This document shows, piece by piece, positions 1 to 7,176 of a stretch of DNA of 14,092 nucleotides. The number at the start of each line of letters is the position of its first letter. Positions within the stretch are counted from its first letter, which is position 1. The stretch comes from an uncultured Methanobrevibacter sp. (GTDB taxonomy: Archaea; Methanobacteriota; Methanobacteria; Methanobacteriales; Methanobacteriaceae). Location of the stretch: contig CADBMS010000107.1 of assembly GCA_902795935.1 (NCBI GenBank), positions 1 to 14,092 of the forward strand, in the 5' to 3' direction. Under the pieces are notes generated by a model, which saw nothing but the letters and a program-made list of their open reading frames with translations, was not told where the DNA came from and searched no databases. Both the position numbers and the translations under genes were made by a program.

Positions 1-1
1 A

Positions 2-3000
2 GGTTCCTATGAAGAGGCAATTCCAGTAGAAAATGCTAGTATCACATTAATAAAAGAAAATGATGTTACTAAAATTTACACAACAACTACTGATAAAAAA
101 GGCACATATTCATTGAAAGATATAAGTTCAGGAAACTACGAATTAAGCATCAATTACAAAACTTATTCTACTTACAAAAAAAATATAACAATTAATAGTG
201 CTTTAACTGTTAATTACACATTTATTCCAGACATTGCAGTTATAACATACTCCGGAACATCAAGTTCAGATGGTAATCAAAATAAAATAGATATGCTAAG
301 AAACAAAAGTAGCAGAGTATACCATATTGAAAGTACCAAATCAGCAAATACAAATTTAATATCTAGAAATTGGATGTTAGAATATAGTAACTTCATATTA
401 TTAGATATGTACACAAACAGCGATTACAGCGTAACAGTTGAAGAAATAACTAACACACCCGCTAATCAACAAAGAAAGATAGCATATGTATTTGGTATGT
501 ACAGTGACACATACATAAATAGTATTTTAAAAGACTGGAACTTCTTAGGTGGAAGCACAACAAATAACACACCCCACACACTAGAAAATACATATATCGG
601 ATCATACTGGCAATCCGAAGTAGTTAGTAATGCAACAGTAGTCCAAGAAAATATGGAGAATATGTTAGATTACATATTTTATTTATTAGGTGAAAATGAT
701 ACAAATCCAACATTAACCAAAGGACCAATACTTGCAGGGCCAACTTACGGATTATATCATCCAGATTATGGAATATTCGGTAATACTCCATCTAGAGATG
801 CGATTAATTCATGGATAACAAATCATGTTGGATATGATGAAGATGGAGTTGGAAGCCTAAATTGGATGACAAAAGAATATGCAGAATGGTCTAAAATATA
901 TAATACTCCAGAATCATTACTTCAAGAATTTGAAATCTGGTATAATCAAAGCAAAAAAAACATTAAAGGTTCCTTTGTTGTTATTGCAAGTTATTATTCC
1001 GGAGGATCATTTGTTGATGCAATGATACGTGAATATGAAAACCAAGGACGAGCAGTTGTTAATTTATTCCAAAGTGCAACCGAACCTTCAATAAGTTCAT
1101 TATTACTACTTATGACTAAAGGACAAAATAATGCAAAACCTTTCACAAGAGGCGTTGTTGCAGTTAACTCATTATACAGTTGGTCATTAAATTACGTTAA
1201 TATGGGTAATGGAGGAGCAATTGATGATTTTGAAGCCATGAATATTGAAATCATCAGAGCATTAAATTCCATAAGTGAAAGTGGATATCAAAGTGAATTC
1301 GGACCACAAGCCGAATGGACTTATAGTGTTACAATCCCCCAATTTGAAGGTGTTTTTGGAAGCATACCCGTTTCATATATAAACAAAGAAGGAAAAGAAA
1401 TTCCAATACAAGAAGGAATCAACAAATTAGTTGAACTTACCAATGGATGGGCCAATTTAAAAGAAAAAAATAATATTGATAAAAAAATAGCAATTATTCT
1501 TTATAATTACCCTCCTGGAAAAGCAGAATTAGGAGCATCTTACCTTGATGTTTTCCAAAGCGTGAGTGATCTTCTAAAAGAACTGTATGATGCAGGTTAT
1601 GATATTGGAATGGAAAAATCAGAAATTCCAAACGCAACAACATTATACTCATTAGTGGCTTCTTTTGGTAATAAAGGAACATGGGCTCAAGGTCTTTTAA
1701 ATGACTATGTTGAAGCAAACTTGAATACATTAATTGAAAATAAGCAATTTGTTAATCTAACTCAATATATGAAATGGTTAAATGAATTACCTGAAAAACT
1801 CAAAAATGAATTAATAAATCAATGGGGATCAGGTATTGGTAATATTATGGTTTATAATGATTCAATTATAATCCCTGGGATGATATTTGGAAATATATTC
1901 TTAACAGTACAACCAAGTCGAGGAACTGAAGAACTTACAACTATAGAAGATTATCATAGCACAACATTACCACCACATCAACAATATGTTTCATTCTATA
2001 AATGGATTGATCAAGTATTTGGTGCTGATGCAATGATTCATTTAGGAACACATGGAACATTAGAATGGTTACCTGGTAGATTAATGGGTATGCAATCTGA
2101 TGATTGGTCATTCCAATTATCCACTATACCTAACATATATCCTTATATTGTTTCTAACCCTGGAGAAGGAATGGTTGCAAAAGATCGTGCATTTGCATTA
2201 GTTATAAGCCATATGACTCCTGCAACAGTTAGTTCATCATTATATGGTAATTTAACAACATTACAAAGTTATATAACCCAATATGAACAAGCTGTTAAAA
2301 ATAATGCTGAGGGCCTTATAGATGAATACAAAATCCAAATAATAAATTTAGCTATTTCATTAGGTTTTTCTAATATCAATGATGGTGAAAATTTTGATAC
2401 CTGGTTGAATAATTTACATAATAACCTTGAAAACTTAGATAATGATTTGATAACTTTTGGATTACATAATCTAGGTAAAATCTTAGAAGGTGAAGAATTA
2501 ATTGAAGAAGTTAATACCATCACATCTTCTAGAACATTAATTTTAGATAATATTAAAAAAATTTTATATCCTAACATTAGCCTAGATTATTACACTATGC
2601 TTCATGACCATAACTATTCACAAGAAGTTGATATCATACAAAATAAATTAAAAGACTATATTAGTAAACTTGTTAATGGAGTTTCTGTTGATGAAATCGC
2701 TCGATCAGAGGGAATATCCGATAATAGTGTATTATACAGTAATTTAAATTTCTGTTTAGGCATTATAAATGATTTAAGAAATAATCATGAAATGCAATCT
2801 ATAATAAATGCACTTAATGGAGGATATGTCACACCAGGTTTAGCTGCAGACCCATCATATTCCGATTCCATACCTACAGGTACAAGCATATATAGTTTTG
2901 ATGCAACTAAAATCCCTACTCAAGCTGCATGGGAAACTGGTAAAAAAATTGTGGATAAACTATTAATTGATTACTATTATGAAAATAATGGTGCATTTCC

Positions 3001-4651
3001 AGAAATTGTTGGTATGATTATGTGGGGTACTGAAATATCTCGTACTGAGGGATATGGTATCGCTGAATTCTTATATCTATTAGGTGTTAAACCAGTTTGG
3101 AGTCCTACTGGTAATGGTGAAGTTATCGGTGTAGAAGTTATGGATCTTTCAGAGTTAATATTAACTTTAGATGATGGAACTGTTATTAATCGTCCAAGAA
3201 TTGATGTTTATGCTAGTATAGTTACTAACAATGCTAAATGGATTAAATTAATGTGTGATGCAGTTGCAATGGTTAATGAATTAGATGAAACCCATAGGCA
3301 AAACTATGTTAAAAAACATTATGCTGAATTTCCATCACTAGATCGTTTATTTGGTTTAGAAGGTTCTAAACTTCAAGGTACTGGTGTATCTGATTTAGTT
3401 CCAAATACTTTAGTTTGGGAAAATAGTACCAACTTTAATGCTGATTTAACAGATTTATATCTTAGTAGAGTTTCATATGCATGGAGTGTTGATTCTAATG
3501 GTAATATTGTTGTTAAAAATGGAAGATCTACTTATGAATATCTCCTAAAAAATGTTGATTATATTACTCAAAATATTGATAGTACTTGGAGATTTTTAGA
3601 TTCTGATGATTATTACGACTGGTTTGGAGGTATGCTTGGCGCTTCCCAATATTTAGGAGGTAATCCTTCAACTGGAATCATTGATGTTCGTAACAAAAAC
3701 AATATAGTAATCAGGAATCTAAAAGACGAACTTGAATTTGAAATTAGATCAACTATTTTGAATCCTAAATATTACAATGAATTACTTAAAACTCCTAGTG
3801 GTTGGCTTAGTTATGCTAAAAAATATGAAAATTCATTTGGATTTTTAGTTAGTACTAAAGATAAAAATGGAAAAAACATTATTAGTGATAGTATGATGAA
3901 TCAAATGGCTGGAAACATTTTAGGCTCTGATTTCAATGTTGATGCTGATTATAAAGCAGTTTCCTTTGAAAGTATGGGTGCCTGGATGCTAACTGCTGCT
4001 AGAAAAGGAATGTGGAAAGGAGATTCTAATCTTATTACTGAGTTAGCTAATAAGTATATATCTGTTGCAAATGAATATGGTATTGCTTGTTGTCACCATA
4101 CTTGCGCAAATTTAGCATTTACTAAATGGGTTATTTCCGTTTCATCATTATCTAATGCACAAAAACAAAAGTTCATTGAATTAATGGAACATGTTACTGG
4201 TCAAAAACTTTCAGAAAACTCAAACAATCCTACTAACAACCAAAACAGCAATGCAAACACTAAAACAAACAGCAGTAGTATCAAAACAAACACCAACACA
4301 AATACTAATACAAATGCAAATACCAACACAAATACTAATACAAATACTAATACAAATGGACAATCAAGAAGTTCTAGTTCAAGTTCATCTAGTGTTGGTA
4401 AAAATACTAATGCCAAATCTCAAAGTAAAGCTTCTCAAAGTTCTGCAGATTCTAGTGCATCTTCACAACAAAGTAATCCAGATAGCTCTGCTGGAAAAGA
4501 AAACAGTGATTCCAAAGCATATGAAGTTAACACAGGTTTTAGTGAAAGCATATCTAATTCACAAGTATCAGCAGCATTTATACTAGGAATTATTGGATTA
4601 TTAACGTTATTTGGTATAGGATACTTTAAACGAAAAAAATACGATGAATAA
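2..4651 (+). CDS. Surface-anchored CobN / Mg-chelatase subunit H-like protein (5' end outside the window)
   Basis: The reading frame is open from base 2, so the internal ATG at 113 is not the start; 1549 residues are visible and the N-terminus is missing. Numbering from base 2, residues 1-75 look like a carboxypeptidase-regulatory-like or Cna-B-like beta sandwich (DKKGTYSLKDISSGNYELSI). About 77-1400 is a CobN/ChlH-type chelatase domain, recognised by HLGTHGTLEWLPGR at 680-693, the hallmark of this family. A CCHHTC cluster lies at 1363-1368. An Asn-Thr tract (1429-1452) and a Ser-rich stretch (to about 1515) form a stalk, followed by a membrane helix (about 1522-1542) and KRKKYDE. This layout implies an exported protein anchored at its C-terminus. 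CobN normally inserts cobalt into a corrin ring with ATPase partners in the cytoplasm. No such partner is encoded here, and none would have ATP outside the cell. Binding or metal removal from a tetrapyrrole or corrinoid is an inference. Family membership is confident; function is not. Confidence 0.88.
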   Translation, partial: GSYEEAIPVENASITLIKENDVTKIYTTTTDKKGTYSLKDISSGNYELSINYKTYSTYKKNITINSALTVNYTFIPDIAVITYSGTSSSDGNQNKIDMLRNKSSRVYHIESTKSANTNLISRNWMLEYSNFILLDMYTNSDYSVTVEEITNTPANQQRKIAYVFGMYSDTYINSILKDWNFLGGSTTNNTPHTLENTYIGSYWQSEVVSNATVVQENMENMLDYIFYLLGENDTNPTLTKGPILAGPTYGLYHPDYGIFGNTPSRDAINSWITNHVGYDEDGVGSLNWMTKEYAEWSKIYNTPESLLQEFEIWYNQSKKNIKGSFVVIASYYSGGSFVDAMIREYENQGRAVVNLFQSATEPSISSLLLLMTKGQNNAKPFTRGVVAVNSLYSWSLNYVNMGNGGAIDDFEAMNIEIIRALNSISESGYQSEFGPQAEWTYSVTIPQFEGVFGSIPVSYINKEGKEIPIQEGINKLVELTNGWANLKEKNNIDKKIAIILYNYPPGKAELGASYLDVFQSVSDLLKELYDAGYDIGMEKSEIPNATTLYSLVASFGNKGTWAQGLLNDYVEANLNTLIENKQFVNLTQYMKWLNELPEKLKNELINQWGSGIGNIMVYNDSIIIPGMIFGNIFLTVQPSRGTEELTTIEDYHSTTLPPHQQYVSFYKWIDQVFGADAMIHLGTHGTLEWLPGRLMGMQSDDWSFQLSTIPNIYPYIVSNPGEGMVAKDRAFALVISHMTPATVSSSLYGNLTTLQSYITQYEQAVKNNAEGLIDEYKIQIINLAISLGFSNINDGENFDTWLNNLHNNLENLDNDLITFGLHNLGKILEGEELIEEVNTITSSRTLILDNIKKILYPNISLDYYTMLHDHNYSQEVDIIQNKLKDYISKLVNGVSVDEIARSEGISDNSVLYSNLNFCLGIINDLRNNHEMQSIINALNGGYVTPGLAADPSYSDSIPTGTSIYSFDATKIPTQAAWETGKKIVDKLLIDYYYENNGAFPEIVGMIMWGTEISRTEGYGIAEFLYLLGVKPVWSPTGNGEVIGVEVMDLSELILTLDDGTVINRPRIDVYASIVTNNAKWIKLMCDAVAMVNELDETHRQNYVKKHYAEFPSLDRLFGLEGSKLQGTGVSDLVPNTLVWENSTNFNADLTDLYLSRVSYAWSVDSNGNIVVKNGRSTYEYLLKNVDYITQNIDSTWRFLDSDDYYDWFGGMLGASQYLGGNPSTGIIDVRNKNNIVIRNLKDELEFEIRSTILNPKYYNELLKTPSGWLSYAKKYENSFGFLVSTKDKNGKNIISDSMMNQMAGNILGSDFNVDADYKAVSFESMGAWMLTAARKGMWKGDSNLITELANKYISVANEYGIACCHHTCANLAFTKWVISVSSLSNAQKQKFIELMEHVTGQKLSENSNNPTNNQNSNANTKTNSSSIKTNTNTNTNTNANTNTNTNTNTNTNGQSRSSSSSSSSVGKNTNAKSQSKASQSSADSSASSQQSNPDSSAGKENSDSKAYEVNTGFSESISNSQVSAAFILGIIGLLTLFGIGYFKRKKYDE
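4286..4357 (+). repeat. Asn-Thr coding repeat (stalk of the CobN-like protein)
   Basis: This tract has 24 codons alternating Thr and Asn (one Ala interruption at 4316), built from AATACT/AATACA/AACACC hexamers. A 24-base unit is repeated exactly at 4292-4315 and 4322-4345, and its second half recurs at 4346-4357. The unit is a multiple of three, so gain or loss of copies would change stalk length without shifting the frame. It lies between the chelatase domain and the membrane anchor and probably acts as a flexible, possibly glycosylated, wall-spanning linker. Confidence 0.9.
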
Positions 4652-4687
4652 AAAAAATAAATTTCTTTTTTTCTTTTTCTTTTTTAT
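4651..4687. terminator. Bidirectional oligo-T terminator between convergent genes
   Basis: The 60-base gap between the stop of the CobN-like gene and the stop of radB holds a pyrimidine tract on the + strand (4662-4686, three T runs broken by single C) and a mostly-A tract (4647-4660) that reads as oligo-T on the - strand. Archaeal RNA polymerase terminates at T-rich tracts without needing a hairpin, so this short gap can stop transcription from both sides. Confidence 0.7.
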
Positions 4688-4711
4688 TGGGATTAATTAT
4701 TATTAAATTAA

Positions 4712-5422
4712 TTAATTACTTAAACCACCCTCAACAATTCTAAATCTTGTTTTAATACCTTCCATTTTAGTTTTATGTCTTTTAAGTATTGCACATCTTT
4801 CTCCAATAATGTCGCCTTTTTCTAGTTCAATTATAACTTTACTCCAATACTTAAGTACTGTTCCACCTACTGCAGAAATACTTTCTTCACCATCTTTATT
4901 AAAATTAGTATAAATTTGATTTGTTATAACAACAGCCACATCATATTTTCGTGCTAATCTGCTTAATATTGCCATATTATTTCCTAATTCCCTATTTATA
5001 GCAGTATTACTTGCATCTTCTAAACGATATAATGCTACTGCAGAATCTAGTATTAATAAATCTATTTTTTCTGATTTTGATTCAATTAAGGATAATATTT
5101 TTTTCAAAGCATATGTTTGTTCTTGGAATGTTGTTGGTTCGAAAACGAATATTTTATTAGCAACAACATCAAATTTTTCCCCAGTCATTTGTTTTATCCG
5201 TTTTATAGATAATCCACCTTCAGTATCAACATATGCTACTTTTTTACCATTTAGAGCACATTGAACTGCAATCTTTAAGGATATATTAGTTTTACCCGAA
5301 CCTGGAGGTCCATAAAATTGTGTTATGGTTGATCTTTCTATTCCACCATCTAGCAGATTATCTATTGAACATCCAGTAGGTATTTTTGGTAAATTTTCAG
5401 TTATATTGTTTAAAGTTTTCAT
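4712..5422 (-). CDS. radB: DNA repair and recombination protein RadB
   Basis: RadB is the euryarchaeal RecA/Rad51 paralogue that assists RadA in homologous recombination. It consists of the ATPase core only, without the N-terminal helix-hairpin-helix domain of RadA, and this 236-residue product fits that size. Numbered from the ATG, KIPTG at 13-17 is followed by Walker A GPPGSGKT (38-45), YVDTEGG (64-70), Walker B LLILD (122-126) and a TNQIY segment near 167-171 typical of the RecA core. The frame can be extended to a TTG at 5434, but that codon has no Shine-Dalgarno. The ATG at 5422 has a weak GGT upstream and gives the expected N-terminal length, so I chose it. The start lies 17 bases after the sua5 stop, so the two are very likely co-transcribed and perhaps translationally coupled. 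Confidence 0.95.
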   Translation of the reverse strand: MKTLNNITENLPKIPTGCSIDNLLDGGIERSTITQFYGPPGSGKTNISLKIAVQCALNGKKVAYVDTEGGLSIKRIKQMTGEKFDVVANKIFVFEPTTFQEQTYALKKILSLIESKSEKIDLLILDSAVALYRLEDASNTAINRELGNNMAILSRLARKYDVAVVITNQIYTNFNKDGEESISAVGGTVLKYWSKVIIELEKGDIIGERCAILKRHKTKMEGIKTRFRIVEGGLSN

Positions 5423-5439
5423 TGTTGTTACCAAAATAT

Positions 5440-6072
5440 TTAGTTTATGATATCTAATTTATTTTTTAAATTATTTAATCCAATACCTTCACGCAATATT
5501 ATCGGTTTTTCAGTTGTGAAATCTATAATTGTTGAGGGTTCCTGATTATTAAGTGGACCCATATCTAAAATTAAATCTATATCTGAATTTAATTGTTTTA
5601 TTATCATATCTGGCGTTATTTCAGGCTCATAATTTGAAATATTAGCACTTGTTGCAGTTATTGGAAATTTTTTGGATAATTGTTGACATATTTCATTATC
5701 TGGAATTCTTATTCCTATTTTATTTGATTTTGCAGTTAATAAATCAGATACATTATCTTGTTTTTCTAATAGTACAGTATATGGTCCTGGTAATAATAGT
5801 GATATTTTATTTAATGTTTCTTGACTTGTTTTAGCTACTTTAGATATCTCTTGGATATTATTTACACAAATTGATAATGGTTTATTTTTTGTTCTTTTTT
5901 TAATTGAATATACTCTTTTTAATGCTTTTATATTGTACATATCTACTGCTAATCCATATAACGTGTCTGTTGGGTATAAAATTACACCCCCATTTTTTAA
6001 AGTTAATATGGATTCATTTAATTCAGTTTTAGTTAAATAATTTTTATTAATTTTGAATGTTTTTCTTATCAT
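5440..6072 (-). CDS. L-threonylcarbamoyladenylate synthase (Sua5/YrdC family)
   Basis: This enzyme makes threonylcarbamoyl-AMP from threonine, bicarbonate and ATP, the first step of t6A37 tRNA modification completed by the KEOPS complex. The 210-residue product is essentially one YrdC domain. Motifs are PTDTLYGL (34-41), KKRTKNKPLS (58-67, the conserved nucleotide-binding basic patch), LLPGPYTVLL (93-102), IGIRIPD (119-125), ITATSANIS (138-146) and ILREG (192-196). The C-terminal Sua5 domain found in longer members is absent. The frame stays open upstream to 6171, but those 33 residues are low-complexity, overlap the divergent gene at 6161 and run through the promoter; the ATG at 6072 has GGA eight bases before it and is the likely start. 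It is the first gene of the leftward operon with radB. From memory, Methanothermobacter has the same neighbours (MTH1692 is the structurally solved Sua5 homologue). Confidence 0.93.
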   Translation of the reverse strand: MIRKTFKINKNYLTKTELNESILTLKNGGVILYPTDTLYGLAVDMYNIKALKRVYSIKKRTKNKPLSICVNNIQEISKVAKTSQETLNKISLLLPGPYTVLLEKQDNVSDLLTAKSNKIGIRIPDNEICQQLSKKFPITATSANISNYEPEITPDMIIKQLNSDIDLILDMGPLNNQEPSTIIDFTTEKPIILREGIGLNNLKNKLDIIN

Positions 6073-6128
6073 GTTTTTCCAAAAAATTTTGCATTTTATT
6101 GTTAGTAATTTTCTTTTAAATATTAAAA

Positions 6129-6138
6129 GTATATATTG
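6129..6138. promoter_or_regulatory. Shared divergent TATA box for sua5-radB and archaetidylinositol phosphate synthase
   Basis: The near-palindromic core GTATATAT (6130-6137) sits between the two divergent starts. On the + strand it is preceded by an A-rich BRE-like TTAAAA, and its centre is about 27 bases before the ATG at 6161, so that transcript would be leaderless; no Shine-Dalgarno precedes that ATG. On the - strand the same bases read ATATATAC after AAACA, placing a start near 6105 and a leader of about 33 bases before sua5. This is inferred from spacing and composition only. Confidence 0.55.
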
Positions 6139-6160
6139 TTTAATTAATAAGTAATTAAAT

Positions 6161-6745
6161 ATGCTTAACAATCTACGACCATATGTTTCAAAATATTTAG
6201 ATTCACTTACTAAGAATATAAATATTAATCCAAATATTATTACATTGTTAGGGTTAATTTTAGCTTTTGTTTCAGGGTATTTATTTTATCAAGAACAACT
6301 TATTTTTGGTGTTATTTTAATTTTAATTAGTGGATTTTTAGATATGGTTGATGGATCTATTGCTCGTAATAATAATTCAATTACTAAATTTGGTGGTTTT
6401 TTAGATTCTACTGTTGATCGCATATCTGATGCTGTGATTATTATTGGTATAATTGCAGGAGGTTATGTTAATTGGCTTATTGGTATTCTTGCAGTTCATG
6501 CATCATTAACTGTTAGTTATGTTAGAGCTCGATGTGAAGTTGAAAACATCCCTTGTAGTGTTGGTATCGGTGAACGTGCTGAACGTTTAATTATTATTGT
6601 TATTGGATGCATTTTTAGTGCATTATTCGGTAAATGGCTTATGACTTGGTTTATGATTTTATTAGTTATAGTTGGTTATTTTACAGTTTTACAACGGGTT
6701 CTTTATACTTGGAATGCTATGCAAAAACTAGAAGAAAAATATTAA
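6161..6745 (+). CDS. CDP-alcohol phosphatidyltransferase, probable archaetidylinositol phosphate synthase
   Basis: This membrane enzyme of ether-lipid synthesis is predicted to join CDP-archaeol and inositol 1-phosphate to give archaetidylinositol phosphate, the precursor of inositol polar lipids. The 194-residue protein carries the complete CDP-alcohol transferase signature: D61, D64, G65, A68, R69, G78, D82 and D86 with the standard spacing. It has about five or six hydrophobic helices (roughly 25-42, 46-60, 90-123, 142-157 and 162-180). GIGERAERL (135-143) is typical of the archaeal inositol-phosphate branch rather than the serine or glycerol branches. Established family knowledge links the Methanothermobacter homologue (MTH1691, from memory) to this activity; the substrate here is inferred by homology. 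The ATG directly follows an AT-rich stretch without a Shine-Dalgarno and sits at transcription-start distance from the TATA box, so translation is probably leaderless. DUF357 follows 48 bases later. Confidence 0.9.
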   Translation: MLNNLRPYVSKYLDSLTKNININPNIITLLGLILAFVSGYLFYQEQLIFGVILILISGFLDMVDGSIARNNNSITKFGGFLDSTVDRISDAVIIIGIIAGGYVNWLIGILAVHASLTVSYVRARCEVENIPCSVGIGERAERLIIIVIGCIFSALFGKWLMTWFMILLVIVGYFTVLQRVLYTWNAMQKLEEKY

Positions 6746-6778
6746 TATTATTATTTTTTTAAGATTATTTTCTTTAGC

Positions 6779-6784
6779 GGAGTG
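6779..6784 (+). promoter_or_regulatory. Shine-Dalgarno that decides the DUF357 start
   Basis: GGAGTG ends nine bases before the ATG at 6794. The alternative GTG start at 6782 lies inside this motif, so the ATG is the better start and the GTG is probably just part of the ribosome-binding site. Confidence 0.65.
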
Positions 6785-6793
6785 TTTAACAAT

Positions 6794-7027
6794 ATGAAAA
6801 TTGAAGAAAGAATTCAAAAAGATTTAGACATTATGGAAGATGTTTTAGAAGAAATTAAAACTTTAAATTTGTCTGATGAAGAATTAGATGTTGTTGAACG
6901 TACCAAAAATTATAGGGATGATAGCAAATATTATTTAGAAAAAAAAGATTTTGACACGTCTTTTGGATGTATTGCATATGCTCATGGTTTAATTGATGCA
7001 ATACGTTTGATTTATAAACTTATTTAA
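6794..7027 (+). CDS. DUF357 family protein
   Basis: This 77-residue, acidic, largely helical protein belongs to the archaeal DUF357 family, recognised by the conserved run RTKNYRDDSKYYLEKKDF followed by TSFGCIAYAHGLIDAIRL. The first half (ERIQKDLDIMEDVLEEIKTL) is predicted helix, probably coiled-coil or helical-hairpin forming, and the second half resembles a HEPN-like or TPR-like helical pair. That resemblance is an impression only. No function is established for the family. It follows archaetidylinositol phosphate synthase by 48 bases with its own Shine-Dalgarno, and I recall this adjacency as conserved in Methanobacteriales, which hints at a link to the same pathway or simply a stable operon. 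I chose the ATG at 6794 over the GTG at 6782 because the GTG is inside the Shine-Dalgarno. Confidence 0.88.
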   Translation: MKIEERIQKDLDIMEDVLEEIKTLNLSDEELDVVERTKNYRDDSKYYLEKKDFDTSFGCIAYAHGLIDAIRLIYKLI

Positions 7028-7037
7028 ACCATTACTC

Positions 7038-7076
7038 CTTTTTAATTAGATTTTCAAGCAGATTTTATTTTTTATT
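7038..7076 (+). terminator. Oligo-T terminator after DUF357
   Basis: Two T runs follow the DUF357 stop, one at 7039-7043 and a longer T-rich tract at 7063-7075. They are consistent with archaeal intrinsic termination before the adhesin promoter. No convincing hairpin is present. Confidence 0.5.
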
Positions 7077-7096
7077 AAAGTTTAGTTTAATAATAA

Positions 7097-7105
7097 TTAT
7101 ATAGT
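7097..7105 (+). promoter_or_regulatory. Candidate TATA box of the adhesin gene
   Basis: ATTATATAG would place transcription start near 7129 and give a leader of about 48 bases that includes the Shine-Dalgarno. A second TATA-like string at 7141-7149 (TTTATATAA) would start transcription at about 7172, after the Shine-Dalgarno, so it fits less well. The region is so AT-rich that either could be chance. Confidence 0.3.
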
Positions 7106-7164
7106 ATTGAATTTAATATTATAATTAAAGTATTTTTTACTTTATATAAATTAAATATTAAAAA

Positions 7165-7170
7165 GGAGGT
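7165..7170 (+). promoter_or_regulatory. Strong Shine-Dalgarno GGAGGT in front of an ATA start
   Basis: GGAGGT is followed by six bases and then the codon ATA at 7177, which opens a textbook signal peptide. The in-frame stop TAA at 7159-7161 prevents any earlier start, and no ATG, GTG or TTG occurs in frame until 7597. This site therefore decides the start of the adhesin gene. Confidence 0.8.
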
Positions 7171-7176
7171 TCAAAT

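Noticed and set aside
1..10. AGGTTCCTAT at the window start, identical to ten bases of the terminator stem at 11059-11068
   Set aside because: One copy is coding and the other is in a hairpin; no wider similarity, so it is coincidence.
113..115. ATG at 113 as the start of the CobN-like gene
   Set aside because: The frame is open back to base 2 and encodes continuing beta-sandwich sequence, there is no Shine-Dalgarno, and the protein needs an export signal that must lie further upstream.
4286..4357. Short tandem repeats as a possible CRISPR array
   Set aside because: The unit is a hexanucleotide, there are no spacers, and it lies within a coding frame.
4191..4586. Overlapping 131-residue frame and an opposite-strand frame at 4201-4416 over the Asn-Thr tract
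   Set aside because: Both are shadow frames of the low-complexity repeat (Gln/Ile/Leu-rich and Leu/Val-rich translations) with no family features.
6073..6171. N-terminal 33-residue extension of the Sua5 protein
   Set aside because: It overlaps the divergent gene and the promoter, is Lys/Ile/Leu low-complexity, and precedes the normal start of the YrdC domain.
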